Source: Lactococcus paracarnosus
GTDB lineage: Bacteria > Bacillota > Bacilli > Lactobacillales > Streptococcaceae
DNA: 64,000 nucleotides
NCBI RefSeq assembly: GCF_006770285.1
Contig: NZ_CP017195.1
Span: 1,488,001-1,552,000 of the forward strand
Direction of reading: 5' to 3'
Shown here: positions 49,042 to 59,709 of the stretch, one piece after another
How positions within the stretch are numbered: position 1 is the stretch's first letter
How the letters are laid out: the number at the start of each line of letters is the position of its first letter
Translations under genes and position numbers: made by a program
Notes under the pieces: generated by a model
Databases searched by the model: none
What the model saw: the letters and a program-made list of their open reading frames with translations, nothing else
What the model was told of the DNA's origin: nothing

Positions 49042-49545
49042 ATGACACCAGAAGAAAAGAAACAATTTGAAGTAAAGCGTCAAAGTACAGGCATTAAAGT
49101 GATGACCTATAATCGGTTTCTACTCATTCGGTATGTCGGTGCTTGCCTATTCTTTATTAATTTATACACTGCCCTACTCTATTTATTAAGCCACTCCAAC
49201 CTGATCATCCTCCCTATACTCCTTATTTTTGCGCAACTTCCAGCCATCTGGGAACAGATCAAACTATACAGTACACCTGTTAATGTCGTCAAATTTACAC
49301 AAAGCTATTTTATCCTACAGACATCGGTATTTATGGGATCACTTATTATTGTGACAACACCGCTATTTAATCGTGTATTTCCATTTTTAAATGCAACGTC
49401 TGAAGTCAGAATTGGTGTTGCCATATCTGCTGGGCTGTTTACACTGGTTTGTCTTGCTATGCTAGGTAAGATAAGGCGTATCAGCATTAACAAAGATAAA
49501 CAATATCAACGTATTCAACAGTATAAGCAATCACTACCAAATTAA
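49042..49545 (+). CDS. Small integral membrane protein of the PTS locus, unknown function
   Basis: Protein of 167 residues with four likely transmembrane helices (about residues 29-45, 52-70, 92-108 and 121-140), a charged N-terminus (MTPEEKKQFEVKRQ) and a basic C-terminal tail (KDKQYQRIQQYKQ). No known motif. It sits between EIIA and EIIC, 17 nt after EIIA with AAAAGGAGG. Its position suggests a helper of the transporter, but that is inference. Confidence 0.75.
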   Translation: MTPEEKKQFEVKRQSTGIKVMTYNRFLLIRYVGACLFFINLYTALLYLLSHSNLIILPILLIFAQLPAIWEQIKLYSTPVNVVKFTQSYFILQTSVFMGSLIIVTTPLFNRVFPFLNATSEVRIGVAISAGLFTLVCLAMLGKIRRISINKDKQYQRIQQYKQSLPN

Positions 49546-49627
49546 TTATCATTGGGTAATTGCATCTAGCAAAGTTTAGGTACAACAACCCCATTCAAAC
49601 AAGTTACCTTTTAGAAAAGAGGAAAAT

Positions 49628-50983
49628 ATGAAAAAAGGATTTGCTTTATTAGAAAAATATCTCATGGGGCCAATGAGTAAATTGGCAACCTATCGTCCGG
49701 TTCGTGCGATTATGGCGGCTGGACTGGCCAGTATTCCATTTACCATCGTCGGATCCATGTTCTTGGTATTTAATATCATACCATTAGCATTTTCGGGTCT
49801 TACTGGACTTTTCACCGATACCTTCTTTAAATATACTGACTTGTATATGCTCGCAAACAAGTGTACAATGGGTATTTTATCACTCTACTTCGCCATCGTT
49901 ATTGGCTATGAATATACGAAAATTTACGAAGAAGAGGGTGTTGCCGTTAACCCATTAAATGGGGCACTTTTATCAGTAGCTGCCTTCTTCATGTGTATTC
50001 CTGAATTGGTCTACAAAAATGGTGCTTTCACTGTCTTACAAACCGTCACAGATTCAGCAAAAGTTATCAATGGCTGGCGCGTTGGTGGTTCAAGTCTTGA
50101 TCGTCTTGGTACTGCTGGTATCTTTACTGCCATCATCATGGGTTCACTCGCTGTCAACCTTTATGTATTCTGTGTTAAAAAGAACCTTGTTATCAAAATG
50201 CCTGATGCAGTACCACCTGGTGTCTCTCGCTCATTTACTGCCCTAATCCCTGCCTTCGTGATCACTATTGTGACCTTAGCCATAAATGGTGTTCTCGTTG
50301 CCCTTGGCACAGACATCTTCAATATGATCTCAATTCCATTTGGATTCGTTACAAACTTGACTAATTCATGGCTTGGTATGTGTGTCATCCTATTCTTTAT
50401 CCATGCGCTTTGGATTGTTGGTATACATGGTGCTAACATCATCGGTGCGTTTATCACACCAATCACACTAGCTAACCTTGAAACTAATATTGCGGGTGGC
50501 AGAATTCCATTTGCTGGAGAATTCACCAACTCATTTGTTATCATGGGTGGTTCTGGTGCAACTTTAGGCCTTTGTCTCTATCTCGTTTTTCTAGCCAAGT
50601 CTGAACAACTCAAAATATTGGGTAAAGCCTCTATCGTCCCAAGTATTTTCAATATTAATGAACCGCTTATCTTCGGGATTCCCATTGTTTATAATCCTTA
50701 TCTTGCCATTCCATTCTTCCTTGCACCTATCGGAGCCGGTTCTATTGCTTACTGGGCAATTAAACTCCAATTTGTTAAACCAATCATTGCACAAGTGCCA
50801 TGGCCTAGCCCGATTGGTTTAGGTGCCTTCATCGGAACAGCAGGAGATGTTAGAGCAATCTTTTTAGCCCTTATTACCTTCTTTGTAGCCTTTGCTATCT
50901 ACTTACCATTTATCAAATTCTACGACATAAAACTTGTCAAAGAAGAACAAGAAACGCTAAAGGCTGCTAAGAAAGCTGCTTAA
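49628..50983 (+). CDS. PTS lactose/cellobiose-family EIIC
   Basis: Permease of 451 residues with about ten hydrophobic segments. It starts MKKGFALLEKYLMGPMSKLA and carries the family segments WIVGIHGANI and FNINEPLIFGIPIVYNP, the latter holding the substrate-site Glu. Transports beta-glucosides with phosphorylation. Last gene of the locus. Confidence 0.94.
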   Translation: MKKGFALLEKYLMGPMSKLATYRPVRAIMAAGLASIPFTIVGSMFLVFNIIPLAFSGLTGLFTDTFFKYTDLYMLANKCTMGILSLYFAIVIGYEYTKIYEEEGVAVNPLNGALLSVAAFFMCIPELVYKNGAFTVLQTVTDSAKVINGWRVGGSSLDRLGTAGIFTAIIMGSLAVNLYVFCVKKNLVIKMPDAVPPGVSRSFTALIPAFVITIVTLAINGVLVALGTDIFNMISIPFGFVTNLTNSWLGMCVILFFIHALWIVGIHGANIIGAFITPITLANLETNIAGGRIPFAGEFTNSFVIMGGSGATLGLCLYLVFLAKSEQLKILGKASIVPSIFNINEPLIFGIPIVYNPYLAIPFFLAPIGAGSIAYWAIKLQFVKPIIAQVPWPSPIGLGAFIGTAGDVRAIFLALITFFVAFAIYLPFIKFYDIKLVKEEQETLKAAKKAA

Positions 50984-51074
50984 TCGTTAATTAAAATCCT
51001 GTATTGCTTACAAACATAGAATCGGACTACTCAGTTAGCGATTACATCACGGCTGTCTACCACGTTGATTAGTG

Positions 51075-51104
51075 AACACAAGTATTTCGGTACTTGTGTT
51101 TTTT
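51075..51104 (+). terminator. Terminator of the PTS locus
   Basis: Perfect 10-bp stem AACACAAGTA / TACTTGTGTT with loop TTTCGG and T tract. Confidence 0.9.
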
Positions 51105-51128
51105 CTAACTGAATTTGAATCAAACATC

Positions 51129-51152
51129 AAAAAACAAGCATCAAGGCTTGTT
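51129..51152 (-). terminator. Terminator after dnaE
   Basis: AACAAGC / GCTTGTT stem with 6-nt loop; on the minus strand followed by TTTTTTGATG. Confidence 0.82.
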
Positions 51153-51169
51153 CAATTCAACTATTCACT

Positions 51170-54100
51170 TTATCTGATTACTGCTTTAGTGACATAACCT
51201 GTTAGGCGCTTCAACAATAGATCACTATCATTGACATAGCTGGTTGTCAGCTGTGTCGTTTTTTTTGTCTCATTATAGAGAACGACCGGTAGATTCCCTG
51301 GAAACTCACTTAATATTTGGGCAATCTTCCTATTTTTAGTCGTATCTGCAATCGCCAACCATAATTTTTCATCTGTTGCTTCGACTTTAACCAGACCATC
51401 TGCTACAAGTTGCAACCGGTCATTTCGCTCAGACACTTTTCCGGTAATTAAATAAAATGTGCCTTCATTGATATCAGCTAAGTAATGATGGTAAACTTCT
51501 GGAAATAGGGTCACATCTAAGACATCTTGCGTATCTGTTACGTTTAAAAATGCCATGGTTGCACCCGCTTTGGTTCTGTGCGTTTTAAGATGTGTGAGCT
51601 CCACCAAAACGGTCGCCTTTTGATTGGCAATCAAGTTTGAGATGGCCGTAAAGTTACCCTGTCTCTGCTTAGCAATCCCCATCAAAGGATGCTCTGTCAC
51701 GGCGATGCCCATCAGGTCAAACTCCATCTGATATTTTTCTGCAGGGCTATAATCTTCATATTCTGTATAAGCAAAGGTTAAATTTGAAGCCGATGTGGCA
51801 AATAAATCCGTTTGAAAGACTGCACTAAAGGCCACTAGTTTCGCTAAATTTTCAACTAATTTACGCCGATTAGGCTCGAATTCATCGAAAGCTCCGATTG
51901 AAATCAGGGGTTGGATGATGGCAACTTTTTGAAAATTATCGGGTAATTTTTGGATAAAAGCTTGTAAGCTAGAAAATGGCCGATGTTCAAGTATCCAAAG
52001 TGCTAACTCACGTGATAGACCTTTTATGGCACGCATGCCGACAATGATTTGACCCTCTGATAACTTATCATAATAGGGCATGCGGTTAATGTAGGCGGGG
52101 GCTAATGTAAATCCGACTGACCTAGCATCATTTAACAAGACGATACGCTTACTATCACGCAACATAATTTCATAGAAGACATCAGGATAGTGGGCTTTAA
52201 AGAAGGCCATCTGAACTGCTAGTGCCCCATAACCAAACGCGTGCGAGCGGTTAAACCCATAATTAGCAAACCGCTCGATCAACTCATAGATTTCACTTGC
52301 CTTTTCTTGACTATGACCATTTTTTAAACTACCTGAAATGAATTCGGCTCTGAGTTGTTCAAATTCGTCCCCTTTTTTCTTAGATATGGCACGTCTAAGC
52401 AGATCAGCACGCCCAAGAGAAAAACCAGCGAAAATCTGCGCCACCTGCATAATCTGTTCTTGAAAAATCATGATCCCATAGGTAGGCTTCAAGATATGAG
52501 CGATAGCGCTATCCGGATAAACCACTACTTCATCACCATGTCGTCTTCTGATGAACTCAGGAATGAAGGCTGATGGTCCCGGTCTAAAGATGGATGTTGC
52601 TGCAACAACATCTGAAAATTCAGTTGGCTTAAGTTGTCGTAGGAAAGACATCATTTGTGGATTTTCAAATTGGAAAATGCCTAATGTTTGGCCCTCTCTA
52701 AATAGGCCTAATGTTTGCTGATCATTTAAATCAATCTGATTGATAGTAATCTGTTTATCATAACGCTTCTTGACCAAGTCACGCATATCATTAATATAAG
52801 TTAAATTTTTGATACTTAAAAAGTCAAATTTAATTAAGCCAATCGCCTCAACATCATGTGCTTCAAACTGCGTAATTGGTAACATCTCACCAGGCGCTAT
52901 GGGTAAATAGTTAGTTAAATCCTGTGCTGATAAAACGACACCTGACGCATGTACTGACTTTTGACGGGGCATGCCCTCAATTTTTGGGGCATAGTCAAAG
53001 ACTGTTTGTAGCCGCGTATCATTAATAATCTCTGCTCTGAGTCGATTATTTTTCGCATATTCCTGTGCCAGTGTATCTGATCGACCAATCATACTCGATA
53101 CATGTGAGATTTCGATTTCTGTCATGCCAAATACTTTGGCAACATCCCGAAAACTCTGCTTCATACCAAAAGTTGAGAAAGTCATAATCTGAGCCACATG
53201 ACTACTGCCATAGCGATTCTTCACATAAGCCAAAATATCTGCGCGTTTATTATCTGGCATGTCGATATCGATATCGGGTAGACTAGCTCGCTCAGGATTT
53301 AAGAAGCGTTCGAATAGCAGGTCATTGGCTACAGGGTCTACCCCTGTAATCTCAAGCGCATAAGCTACCAAAGAACCTAGCGCAGAGCCACGCCCCATCC
53401 CTGTATAGATGTTTTCAGATCTCGCATAACGTAAAACATCTGCAACGATTAGAAAATAATCATCAAATCCCATCTCATGAATCGTCGTTAATTCATGCTC
53501 AAGTCTTTCTAGATAGGTTGGGGTTACCTTCTGCTCAGACTCAAGAAAAGCAGTCGCTATCTGTCTTAGCTCAGTTGCTGCTGCCATATCCTGATTAAAA
53601 GTTGGTAGGGCTAAACTGCCATCCATGGCTTGATAGTGAATGTTTGAAACAAGCTTATCCAAGTTTTGCAGGCTTTTTTGATCAAACTGCTCTGTGACCG
53701 TCGACTCAGCATGTAAGTTCTCAGAATGAGCGACTGTAAGACTTTCATCAACTTTTGTCCCATTTTTGATATGCTCTAAAATTGTCAGTGTATTCGCATC
53801 CATAGGATCTATATACTTAACTGATAAAAACGGTACTTTAGGACGTGTAAATTCTTGCACCGTTGGTTTTAATAAGCCAACATAGACATCTTCTTTAGGT
53901 AACTTCTTCAGGATATTATCAACTGCATAGTCTGACCCAACAACGATTGCGACATCAGAAAAATGGCTTGCCATATCTGATAGCGTATGAAATCCGAAAT
54001 TTTTCTTGCTTGAAATCCGATAAAGATTCCTGAGCCCTTCGGATGATTTTGCGATAAAGGAGAGTTGAATTGGCAAGCTATCGATGACACAAGTCGTTTC

Positions 54101-54292
54101 AAACGCAATAACAGGTTTGATGCCCATACGCAGTGCCATTTTCATGAATTGATGGGCTGCATGGAGATTATCGATATCCGAAATACCAAGTGTTTGATAG
54201 CCAAGTGCTTTGGCAGCTGTCAGATAATCTGCTAATTTTACGGTTGAGCCCATGAAACTGTAAACAGTTTTTGTATTTAATTGTGCGTACAT
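51170..54292 (-). CDS. dnaE: DNA polymerase III subunit alpha (DnaE)
   Basis: Replicative polymerase of 1040 residues, the size of Gram-positive DnaE (lagging-strand primer extension next to PolC). N-terminal PHP domain (YSFMGSTVKLADYL), catalytic aspartates in LPDIDIDMPD, finger region FGYGALAVQMAFFKAHYP, and a C-terminal OB domain (ATVLVELTHLKTHRT). I start at ATG 54292 after GAGAGGGTGG. Confidence 0.95.
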   Translation of the reverse strand: MYAQLNTKTVYSFMGSTVKLADYLTAAKALGYQTLGISDIDNLHAAHQFMKMALRMGIKPVIAFETTCVIDSLPIQLSFIAKSSEGLRNLYRISSKKNFGFHTLSDMASHFSDVAIVVGSDYAVDNILKKLPKEDVYVGLLKPTVQEFTRPKVPFLSVKYIDPMDANTLTILEHIKNGTKVDESLTVAHSENLHAESTVTEQFDQKSLQNLDKLVSNIHYQAMDGSLALPTFNQDMAAATELRQIATAFLESEQKVTPTYLERLEHELTTIHEMGFDDYFLIVADVLRYARSENIYTGMGRGSALGSLVAYALEITGVDPVANDLLFERFLNPERASLPDIDIDMPDNKRADILAYVKNRYGSSHVAQIMTFSTFGMKQSFRDVAKVFGMTEIEISHVSSMIGRSDTLAQEYAKNNRLRAEIINDTRLQTVFDYAPKIEGMPRQKSVHASGVVLSAQDLTNYLPIAPGEMLPITQFEAHDVEAIGLIKFDFLSIKNLTYINDMRDLVKKRYDKQITINQIDLNDQQTLGLFREGQTLGIFQFENPQMMSFLRQLKPTEFSDVVAATSIFRPGPSAFIPEFIRRRHGDEVVVYPDSAIAHILKPTYGIMIFQEQIMQVAQIFAGFSLGRADLLRRAISKKKGDEFEQLRAEFISGSLKNGHSQEKASEIYELIERFANYGFNRSHAFGYGALAVQMAFFKAHYPDVFYEIMLRDSKRIVLLNDARSVGFTLAPAYINRMPYYDKLSEGQIIVGMRAIKGLSRELALWILEHRPFSSLQAFIQKLPDNFQKVAIIQPLISIGAFDEFEPNRRKLVENLAKLVAFSAVFQTDLFATSASNLTFAYTEYEDYSPAEKYQMEFDLMGIAVTEHPLMGIAKQRQGNFTAISNLIANQKATVLVELTHLKTHRTKAGATMAFLNVTDTQDVLDVTLFPEVYHHYLADINEGTFYLITGKVSERNDRLQLVADGLVKVEATDEKLWLAIADTTKNRKIAQILSEFPGNLPVVLYNETKKTTQLTTSYVNDSDLLLKRLTGYVTKAVIR

Positions 54293-54412
54293 AGACCACC
54301 CTCTCAATTTGTTAATTTTTTTGTGTCTATTTGTGTCTACTAGATGGTCATTATCAAGCTAACAATCACCTTAAATAGAAATGACAAGCTAAACAATCCA
54401 TTTACATTATTC

Positions 54413-54441
54413 TTGCAAAATTACTTTATTTCTATTATACT
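54413..54441 (+). promoter_or_regulatory. Promoter of the DUF2929 gene
   Basis: TTGCAA (54413-54418), 17-nt spacer, TATACT (54436-54441). Confidence 0.65.
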
Positions 54442-54528
54442 TTATTTTGAGAGAAGAAACATACTAGGAGATACCAAAACTGATTGTCTTTGCAGTTTGT
54501 TATCTCATTTTAGAAAGAAGATGTCGTT

Positions 54529-54720
54529 ATGAAATTCATAGTTCTGCTATTTTGGTCACTCATTCTAAGTGAAGTTGCTGGTTTTATCATCGCTAAACTT
54601 AACGCTTCAGCACTTAACCCAAGCTTATCTGCTATTATCGCAGTTGCATTTGTCATTTTTATTTTCGTTTTTGACAAGATTGGCATTTTACCAGACACCA
54701 AAGCTTACAGCGCTAAATAA
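54529..54720 (+). CDS. DUF2929 family small membrane protein
   Basis: Protein of 63 residues with two transmembrane helices (FIVLLFWSLILSEVAGFII and SAIIAVAFVIFIFVFD). Family found in Bacilli, function unknown. Own promoter and terminator; divergent from dnaE and convergent with pyrG. Confidence 0.82.
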   Translation: MKFIVLLFWSLILSEVAGFIIAKLNASALNPSLSAIIAVAFVIFIFVFDKIGILPDTKAYSAK

Positions 54721-54741
54721 ACCGATTGGTTTATTTTTTTT
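54716..54741 (+). terminator. Terminator after the DUF2929 gene
   Basis: AATAAACC / GGTTTATT hairpin overlapping the stop codon, followed by a T tract. Confidence 0.8.
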
Positions 54742-54838
54742 GCTTGAATTGGTGCTTACCCTAACTTATTTCTATCCTAGTTACCTTGGATAATTAACTG
54801 CACTTGCTTGCAAGAGACATAACTAAAAATGCTCAATA

Positions 54839-54869
54839 AAAAAACATCAGATCTATTCTGATGTTTTTT
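54839..54869. terminator. Bidirectional terminator at the end of pyrG
   Basis: Perfect 13-bp stem AAAAAACATCAGA / TCTGATGTTTTTT with a 5-nt loop, just after the pyrG stop on the minus strand. Confidence 0.92.
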
Positions 54870-54876
54870 GCTTATA

Positions 54877-56514
<1,638 letters not shown>

Positions 56515-56624
56515 CTACTTTAAGATATGACAAGTGCAACAAACTCAAAAGTAGCTGTCCACTTACACATACCTTAAAAAACTAAACTGCAACTCGATTG
56601 TTAACAAACGGGAGTTATCAGTGA

Positions 56625-56751
56625 CCTTATTTAAAACGCAGTAATAAATAATCGTTTGCACCTAGACATGGATTGATAGGCGATACAGGGACTATCCACT
56701 GTTGCCTATCACTTAGTCTGCGTACAAACTGACGATTGGTTTTAAATAAGG
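56625..56751 (-). repeat. Nested inverted-repeat element in the pyrG leader
   Basis: Outer arms CCTTATTTAAAAC (56625-56637) and GTTTTAAATAAGG (56739-56751) are perfect over 13 bp. Inside are AATCGT/ACGATT (56650-56655/56732-56737), GTTTG/CAAAC, AGAC/GTCT and TGATAGGC/GCCTATCA (56674-56681/56704-56711). All are nested in order, so the 127 nt can fold into one long rod. It lies between the attenuator and pyrG and has no coding content. It could be a small mobile hairpin element or a functional RNA. Confidence 0.7.
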
Positions 56752-56765
56752 TTAAAGATAAATAT

Positions 56766-56816
56766 AAAAAGCTCCCACAAATGGGAGCTCCTGTCTGACC
56801 GCTTAAAGCGGTGCCC
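56766..56816 (-). promoter_or_regulatory. pyrG CTP attenuator
   Basis: The inferred transcript starts GGGC (from 56816) and reaches a terminator AGCTCCCA / TGGGAGCT (56770-56789) with a T tract. In lactococci and bacilli this GGGC start and leader hairpin raise pyrG expression when CTP is short. The GGGCACC start could, after G addition, pair with the terminator's pyrimidine arm. Confidence 0.85.
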
Positions 56817-56823
56817 GATAATT

Positions 56824-56852
56824 ATAATATCGTATTTTCGAAGATTTGTCAA
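56824..56852 (-). promoter_or_regulatory. pyrG promoter
   Basis: On the minus strand TTGACA (56852-56847), 17-nt spacer, TATTAT (56829-56824), with GGG eight bases on. Between here and 57002 nothing else is recognisable. Confidence 0.8.
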
Positions 56853-57002
56853 ATCAGTTTTTTTGTGAGGCATGTGACTTTATTTTATGGATTTTAAGAA
56901 TATATAGTAAAATTATGGCTTCAACAAGAAAATAGAATCGTACAAAATATAGCACTTGCTGTAATCTCTGATTTTAAAAACAGAAACAGATGTCACTTAT
57001 AA

Positions 57003-57054
57003 TTGACACCCACTTCTTTTTTTGCTATTATCAATGTAGTCACATATATATGAC
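57003..57054 (+). promoter_or_regulatory. Promoter and probable operator of the XRE/DUF3278 pair
   Basis: TTGACA (57003-57008), 17-nt spacer, TATTAT (57026-57031). GTCACATATATATGAC at 57039-57054 is a near-palindrome sitting at the expected transcription start and ending just before the ribosome site, a typical place for autorepression by the XRE protein. Confidence 0.7.
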
Positions 57055-57069
57055 CTAGGAGTTGATCTT

Positions 57070-57273
57070 ATGAATAATGTAAGAAGTTTTAGAGAAAAGA
57101 AAGGCTTATCACAGTTTTCTTTAGCAAAAGAGATTGGTGTAGCGAGGCAAACAATAAATCTAATAGAGAATAATAAGTATAATCCTTCTCTAGATTTATG
57201 TATAAAATTAGCCAAACAATTAAATACAGATTTAAATGAACTATTTTGGGAGGTCAAAATTGATGAAAAATAA
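57070..57273 (+). CDS. XRE-family transcriptional regulator
   Basis: Compact HTH protein of 67 residues (KKGLSQFSLAKEIGVARQTI, LIENNKYNPSLDLCIKLAKQL) with no effector domain. Such minimal regulators often form a unit with a small membrane protein, as here: the next gene overlaps by 11 nt. Codon use is AT-rich compared with the housekeeping genes around it, suggesting transfer. Confidence 0.88.
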   Translation: MNNVRSFREKKGLSQFSLAKEIGVARQTINLIENNKYNPSLDLCIKLAKQLNTDLNELFWEVKIDEK

Positions 57274-57793
57274 AGAGTCCTTGAGAATAAGAATAATCAA
57301 AAGATTTTATGGAATTGCTGGAGATTATGACGAGTACAAAGAAAAGGAAGTAAATAGGATAGGAAATAATGCCTTTATGGCCTTGTGGTGCTACTTCATG
57401 ATTACAAATTTTATAGCATGTTTATTTGCATTTAAGTATCCCACAGAAACATTAGAGGTTTATATTTGCACTAATGCATTTGTGAGTATTTTTGTTGTAA
57501 CCACATATATAATTATAGCTAGCAAAAAAAGTAAATTGAATGACGTTGACATAAAAAATACAGATTTAAAAACAGAGAAGAAAAAGGTTTTAAGATCTAG
57601 CATATTGGCTGGCTTACAATTTGGAATAGGCATGTACTTTCTAGGTGCATTGACAGCTTGGGTTACTGAAAATGAAACCTTTTTATCATATGTTAGCACA
57701 CCCAAAAATCTAATTACTTCTATTCTTCAAAGTATCTTTTTCGGAGCATTCATGTATGTAATAGCTAGATGTAGAATAAAGAAACAACTGTAA
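57263..57793 (+). CDS. DUF3278-like membrane protein
   Basis: Protein of 176 residues with four likely transmembrane helices (about residues 32-50, 60-80, 112-130, 150-167) and an N-terminal charged part RFYGIAGDYDEYKEKEVNRIGN, a pattern I recall from DUF3278 proteins paired with XRE regulators in Lactobacillales. Start at 57263 after GGGAGG. Function unknown; an envelope-stress or bacteriocin-related role is only a guess. Confidence 0.72.
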   Translation: MKNKESLRIRIIKRFYGIAGDYDEYKEKEVNRIGNNAFMALWCYFMITNFIACLFAFKYPTETLEVYICTNAFVSIFVVTTYIIIASKKSKLNDVDIKNTDLKTEKKKVLRSSILAGLQFGIGMYFLGALTAWVTENETFLSYVSTPKNLITSILQSIFFGAFMYVIARCRIKKQL

Positions 57794-57799
57794 TAACTA

Positions 57800-57963
57800 T
57801 CATAATGATAGCAGTTTGGTACTCACTCGTAACATCAATCCCAAGATTACCAGTAATTGTAAAACCAGTATGTGGTACTACTTCTGTAAAAAGTTCTGAG
57901 CAAATTACGTTGTTCTCTTAAATATTGATGTTTCCAAGTTTCAGATAATTTTTCTATTTCCAT
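57800..57963 (-). pseudogene. Frameshifted gene remnant
   Basis: The minus strand from ATG 57963 (AGGTG before it) reads MEIEKLSETWKHQYLRE and then, after a shift of frame near 57925, NNVICSELFTEVVPHTGF and TITGNLGIDVTSEYQTA. Both halves look coding, but no intact frame exists. Its tail overlaps the end of the DUF3278 gene on the other strand. I do not recognise the family. The remaining bases to 58171 hold a promoter. Confidence 0.45.
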
Positions 57964-58021
57964 AAACTCTTGACACCTACTTTTTAAAAATCTTTATTGA
58001 ATAGCCATTTCACTTCATCAT

Positions 58022-58071
58022 GTTATTTTTATGTTATAATAGAATCATTAAAAAACATGAATAAAAATAAC
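58022..58071 (+). promoter_or_regulatory. Promoter region of the lipoprotein gene with inverted repeat
   Basis: TATAAT at about 58035-58040 is flanked by arms GTTATTTTTAT (58022-58032) and ATAAAAATAAC (58061-58071), a perfect 11-bp inverted repeat. It could be an operator or only AT-rich symmetry. Confidence 0.4.
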
Positions 58072-58171
58072 GCTTTGTGCAGCTATTTAGTGAAATGACA
58101 ACGCACATAACTTATTGTTGGTGAATTAAGCAAAATGACTTAAACGCTTCATTTGATAAAGGGAGGCAAAG

Positions 58172-58612
58172 ATGAAACAAAAAAAAACGATTGCGATGAT
58201 ACTCATTTCACTCATGTGTTTATTCTTTTTAAGTGCCTGTCACCAAAAAGGGACGCCTATTATTTCGACAGATAAACTTGATAAAGCTGTGATTCTGATT
58301 AAGGATGATCAAGGTAGAGAGCGAACTTGGGAGGCATCCGATCTAAGTTTTTTAAAGGCACTATTAGGTAATTTAAACCTTGTATTTGGTAAGGATGATA
58401 AAAGTGCACAACGTTTTGATACGCCGTTGACAGAACAGGAAAAAGCATTCACCTATCAAATTACCTTTTATCAAGCAGATAAGGTCGTACAAACCATCCA
58501 TATGTCACAAACCAATAACATCACTGTAGATAAAAAACAGTTTACCGTTAAGGAAACTGATAGACAAGCACTGGATAGTTTAAAACAACATTTATTGGTA
58601 GTTGCTAAATAG
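58172..58612 (+). CDS. Hypothetical lipoprotein
   Basis: Protein of 146 residues with a type II signal peptide (KKTIAMILISLMCLFFL) and lipobox LSAC, lipidated Cys23. The mature part is an alpha/beta domain of about 120 residues (AVILIKDDQGRERTWE, YQITFYQADKVVQTI). I do not recognise the family. Single gene with its own terminator. Confidence 0.75.
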   Translation: MKQKKTIAMILISLMCLFFLSACHQKGTPIISTDKLDKAVILIKDDQGRERTWEASDLSFLKALLGNLNLVFGKDDKSAQRFDTPLTEQEKAFTYQITFYQADKVVQTIHMSQTNNITVDKKQFTVKETDRQALDSLKQHLLVVAK

Positions 58613-58664
58613 TAGCATTGCTGGCTAAAAATAAACAGTTTTAAATGGGAAGCGTTAAGCGATA

Positions 58665-58703
58665 AAAAGAGAGCATGTGTCAACACGTGCTCTCTTTTTT
58701 GCT
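58665..58703. terminator. Bidirectional terminator
   Basis: Stem AAAAGAGAGCATGTG / CACGTGCTCTCTTTT (one G-T pair), loop TCAA, with T tracts in both directions. Confidence 0.9.
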
Positions 58704-58722
58704 AATATGAGTTAGGTCCAGT

Positions 58723-59709
58723 TTAAAAATACTCACGTAATATCACATCACGCATGACATATTTAGTAAACTCACTGATCGTCATCTCTACTGCTTCCCC
58801 TTCACCAAAAACGAGATTATTTTCTGGTAATAGCGCGTCCGTAATCGTGAACTGCTTAGCTTCAGTCATCGGGAAGCGTTCTAAAAACGCGGACAAGTTA
58901 ACGATACGTGCCATCATATCAGGCAATAGTCTGATTTTGGCACGACTCGGCTCTTGCATATCTTGTTCGAGCAAGGTATTATATGGTGCAGTATATTTAA
59001 TGTTGTCAAAAGCACCAGCATGACTTGAAACAAAGCGATAAACCGCATCTTTTGCCTGCTGATTTAAGTAGATCATCTCATGAATAATGAAATCCATCCC
59101 ACTAAAGGCATAAATCAGATAGCCTTTTGGGAGCTTATCTTCATAGAAAACAGCAAAAAACGGTTGCTTTTTAAGGTCAAAATAATAGGCCCACTCAAAT
59201 TCACCACGATATAAACTGCCATTATTATCAGCTTGCTGATGTATGCTGGCCATATCTGCTTGAGCTTGTGAAAATGATAGGCGTTTAGTAAGTAGATCTG
59301 TTTTTTTACCTTTAGGAAAATCAATCGCAAGTATCTCATATTGTTTTTGATTGAAGAGATATTGATACCCAAATTGACCATAAAAACCGTAAGAAAATGG
59401 GGCTAAATAAGAGAAAATCATCTCTTGCTTATAATTTTCTTGTAAAATTTCAGTCATTAAGTTACTGGCAGCGCCATTCCCTCTATATTCCGGGTAACTC
59501 GCGACATAACCGATACCAGACATGGGAACAACCTGTCCTTGAAAATATACCTGAAAATGGGTATCGACAACCATACTGGTAAGTTGGCCATCTTGTTCAT
59601 GGGTATGCAATGTCGACTGGCTCAGCAACTTATAAAAGGCTTCATCACCACCAGTTGGAGTTTTGTGAAAGGCATATTTAGCTAAGTCTAGACAGGCTTT
59701 TTCTATCAT
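58723..59709 (-). CDS. GNAT-family N-acetyltransferase, Eis-like
   Basis: Protein of 328 residues. The acetyl-CoA segment is in [21 protein letters not shown] near residue 70, and the long C-terminal part resembles the second GNAT and SCP2-like domains of Eis-type enzymes. Substrate unknown. Overlaps the next gene by 4 nt. Confidence 0.82.
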   Translation of the reverse strand: MIEKACLDLAKYAFHKTPTGGDEAFYKLLSQSTLHTHEQDGQLTSMVVDTHFQVYFQGQVVPMSGIGYVASYPEYRGNGAASNLMTEILQENYKQEMIFSYLAPFSYGFYGQFGYQYLFNQKQYEILAIDFPKGKKTDLLTKRLSFSQAQADMASIHQQADNNGSLYRGEFEWAYYFDLKKQPFFAVFYEDKLPKGYLIYAFSGMDFIIHEMIYLNQQAKDAVYRFVSSHAGAFDNIKYTAPYNTLLEQDMQEPSRAKIRLLPDMMARIVNLSAFLERFPMTEAKQFTITDALLPENNLVFGEGEAVEMTISEFTKYVMRDVILREYF

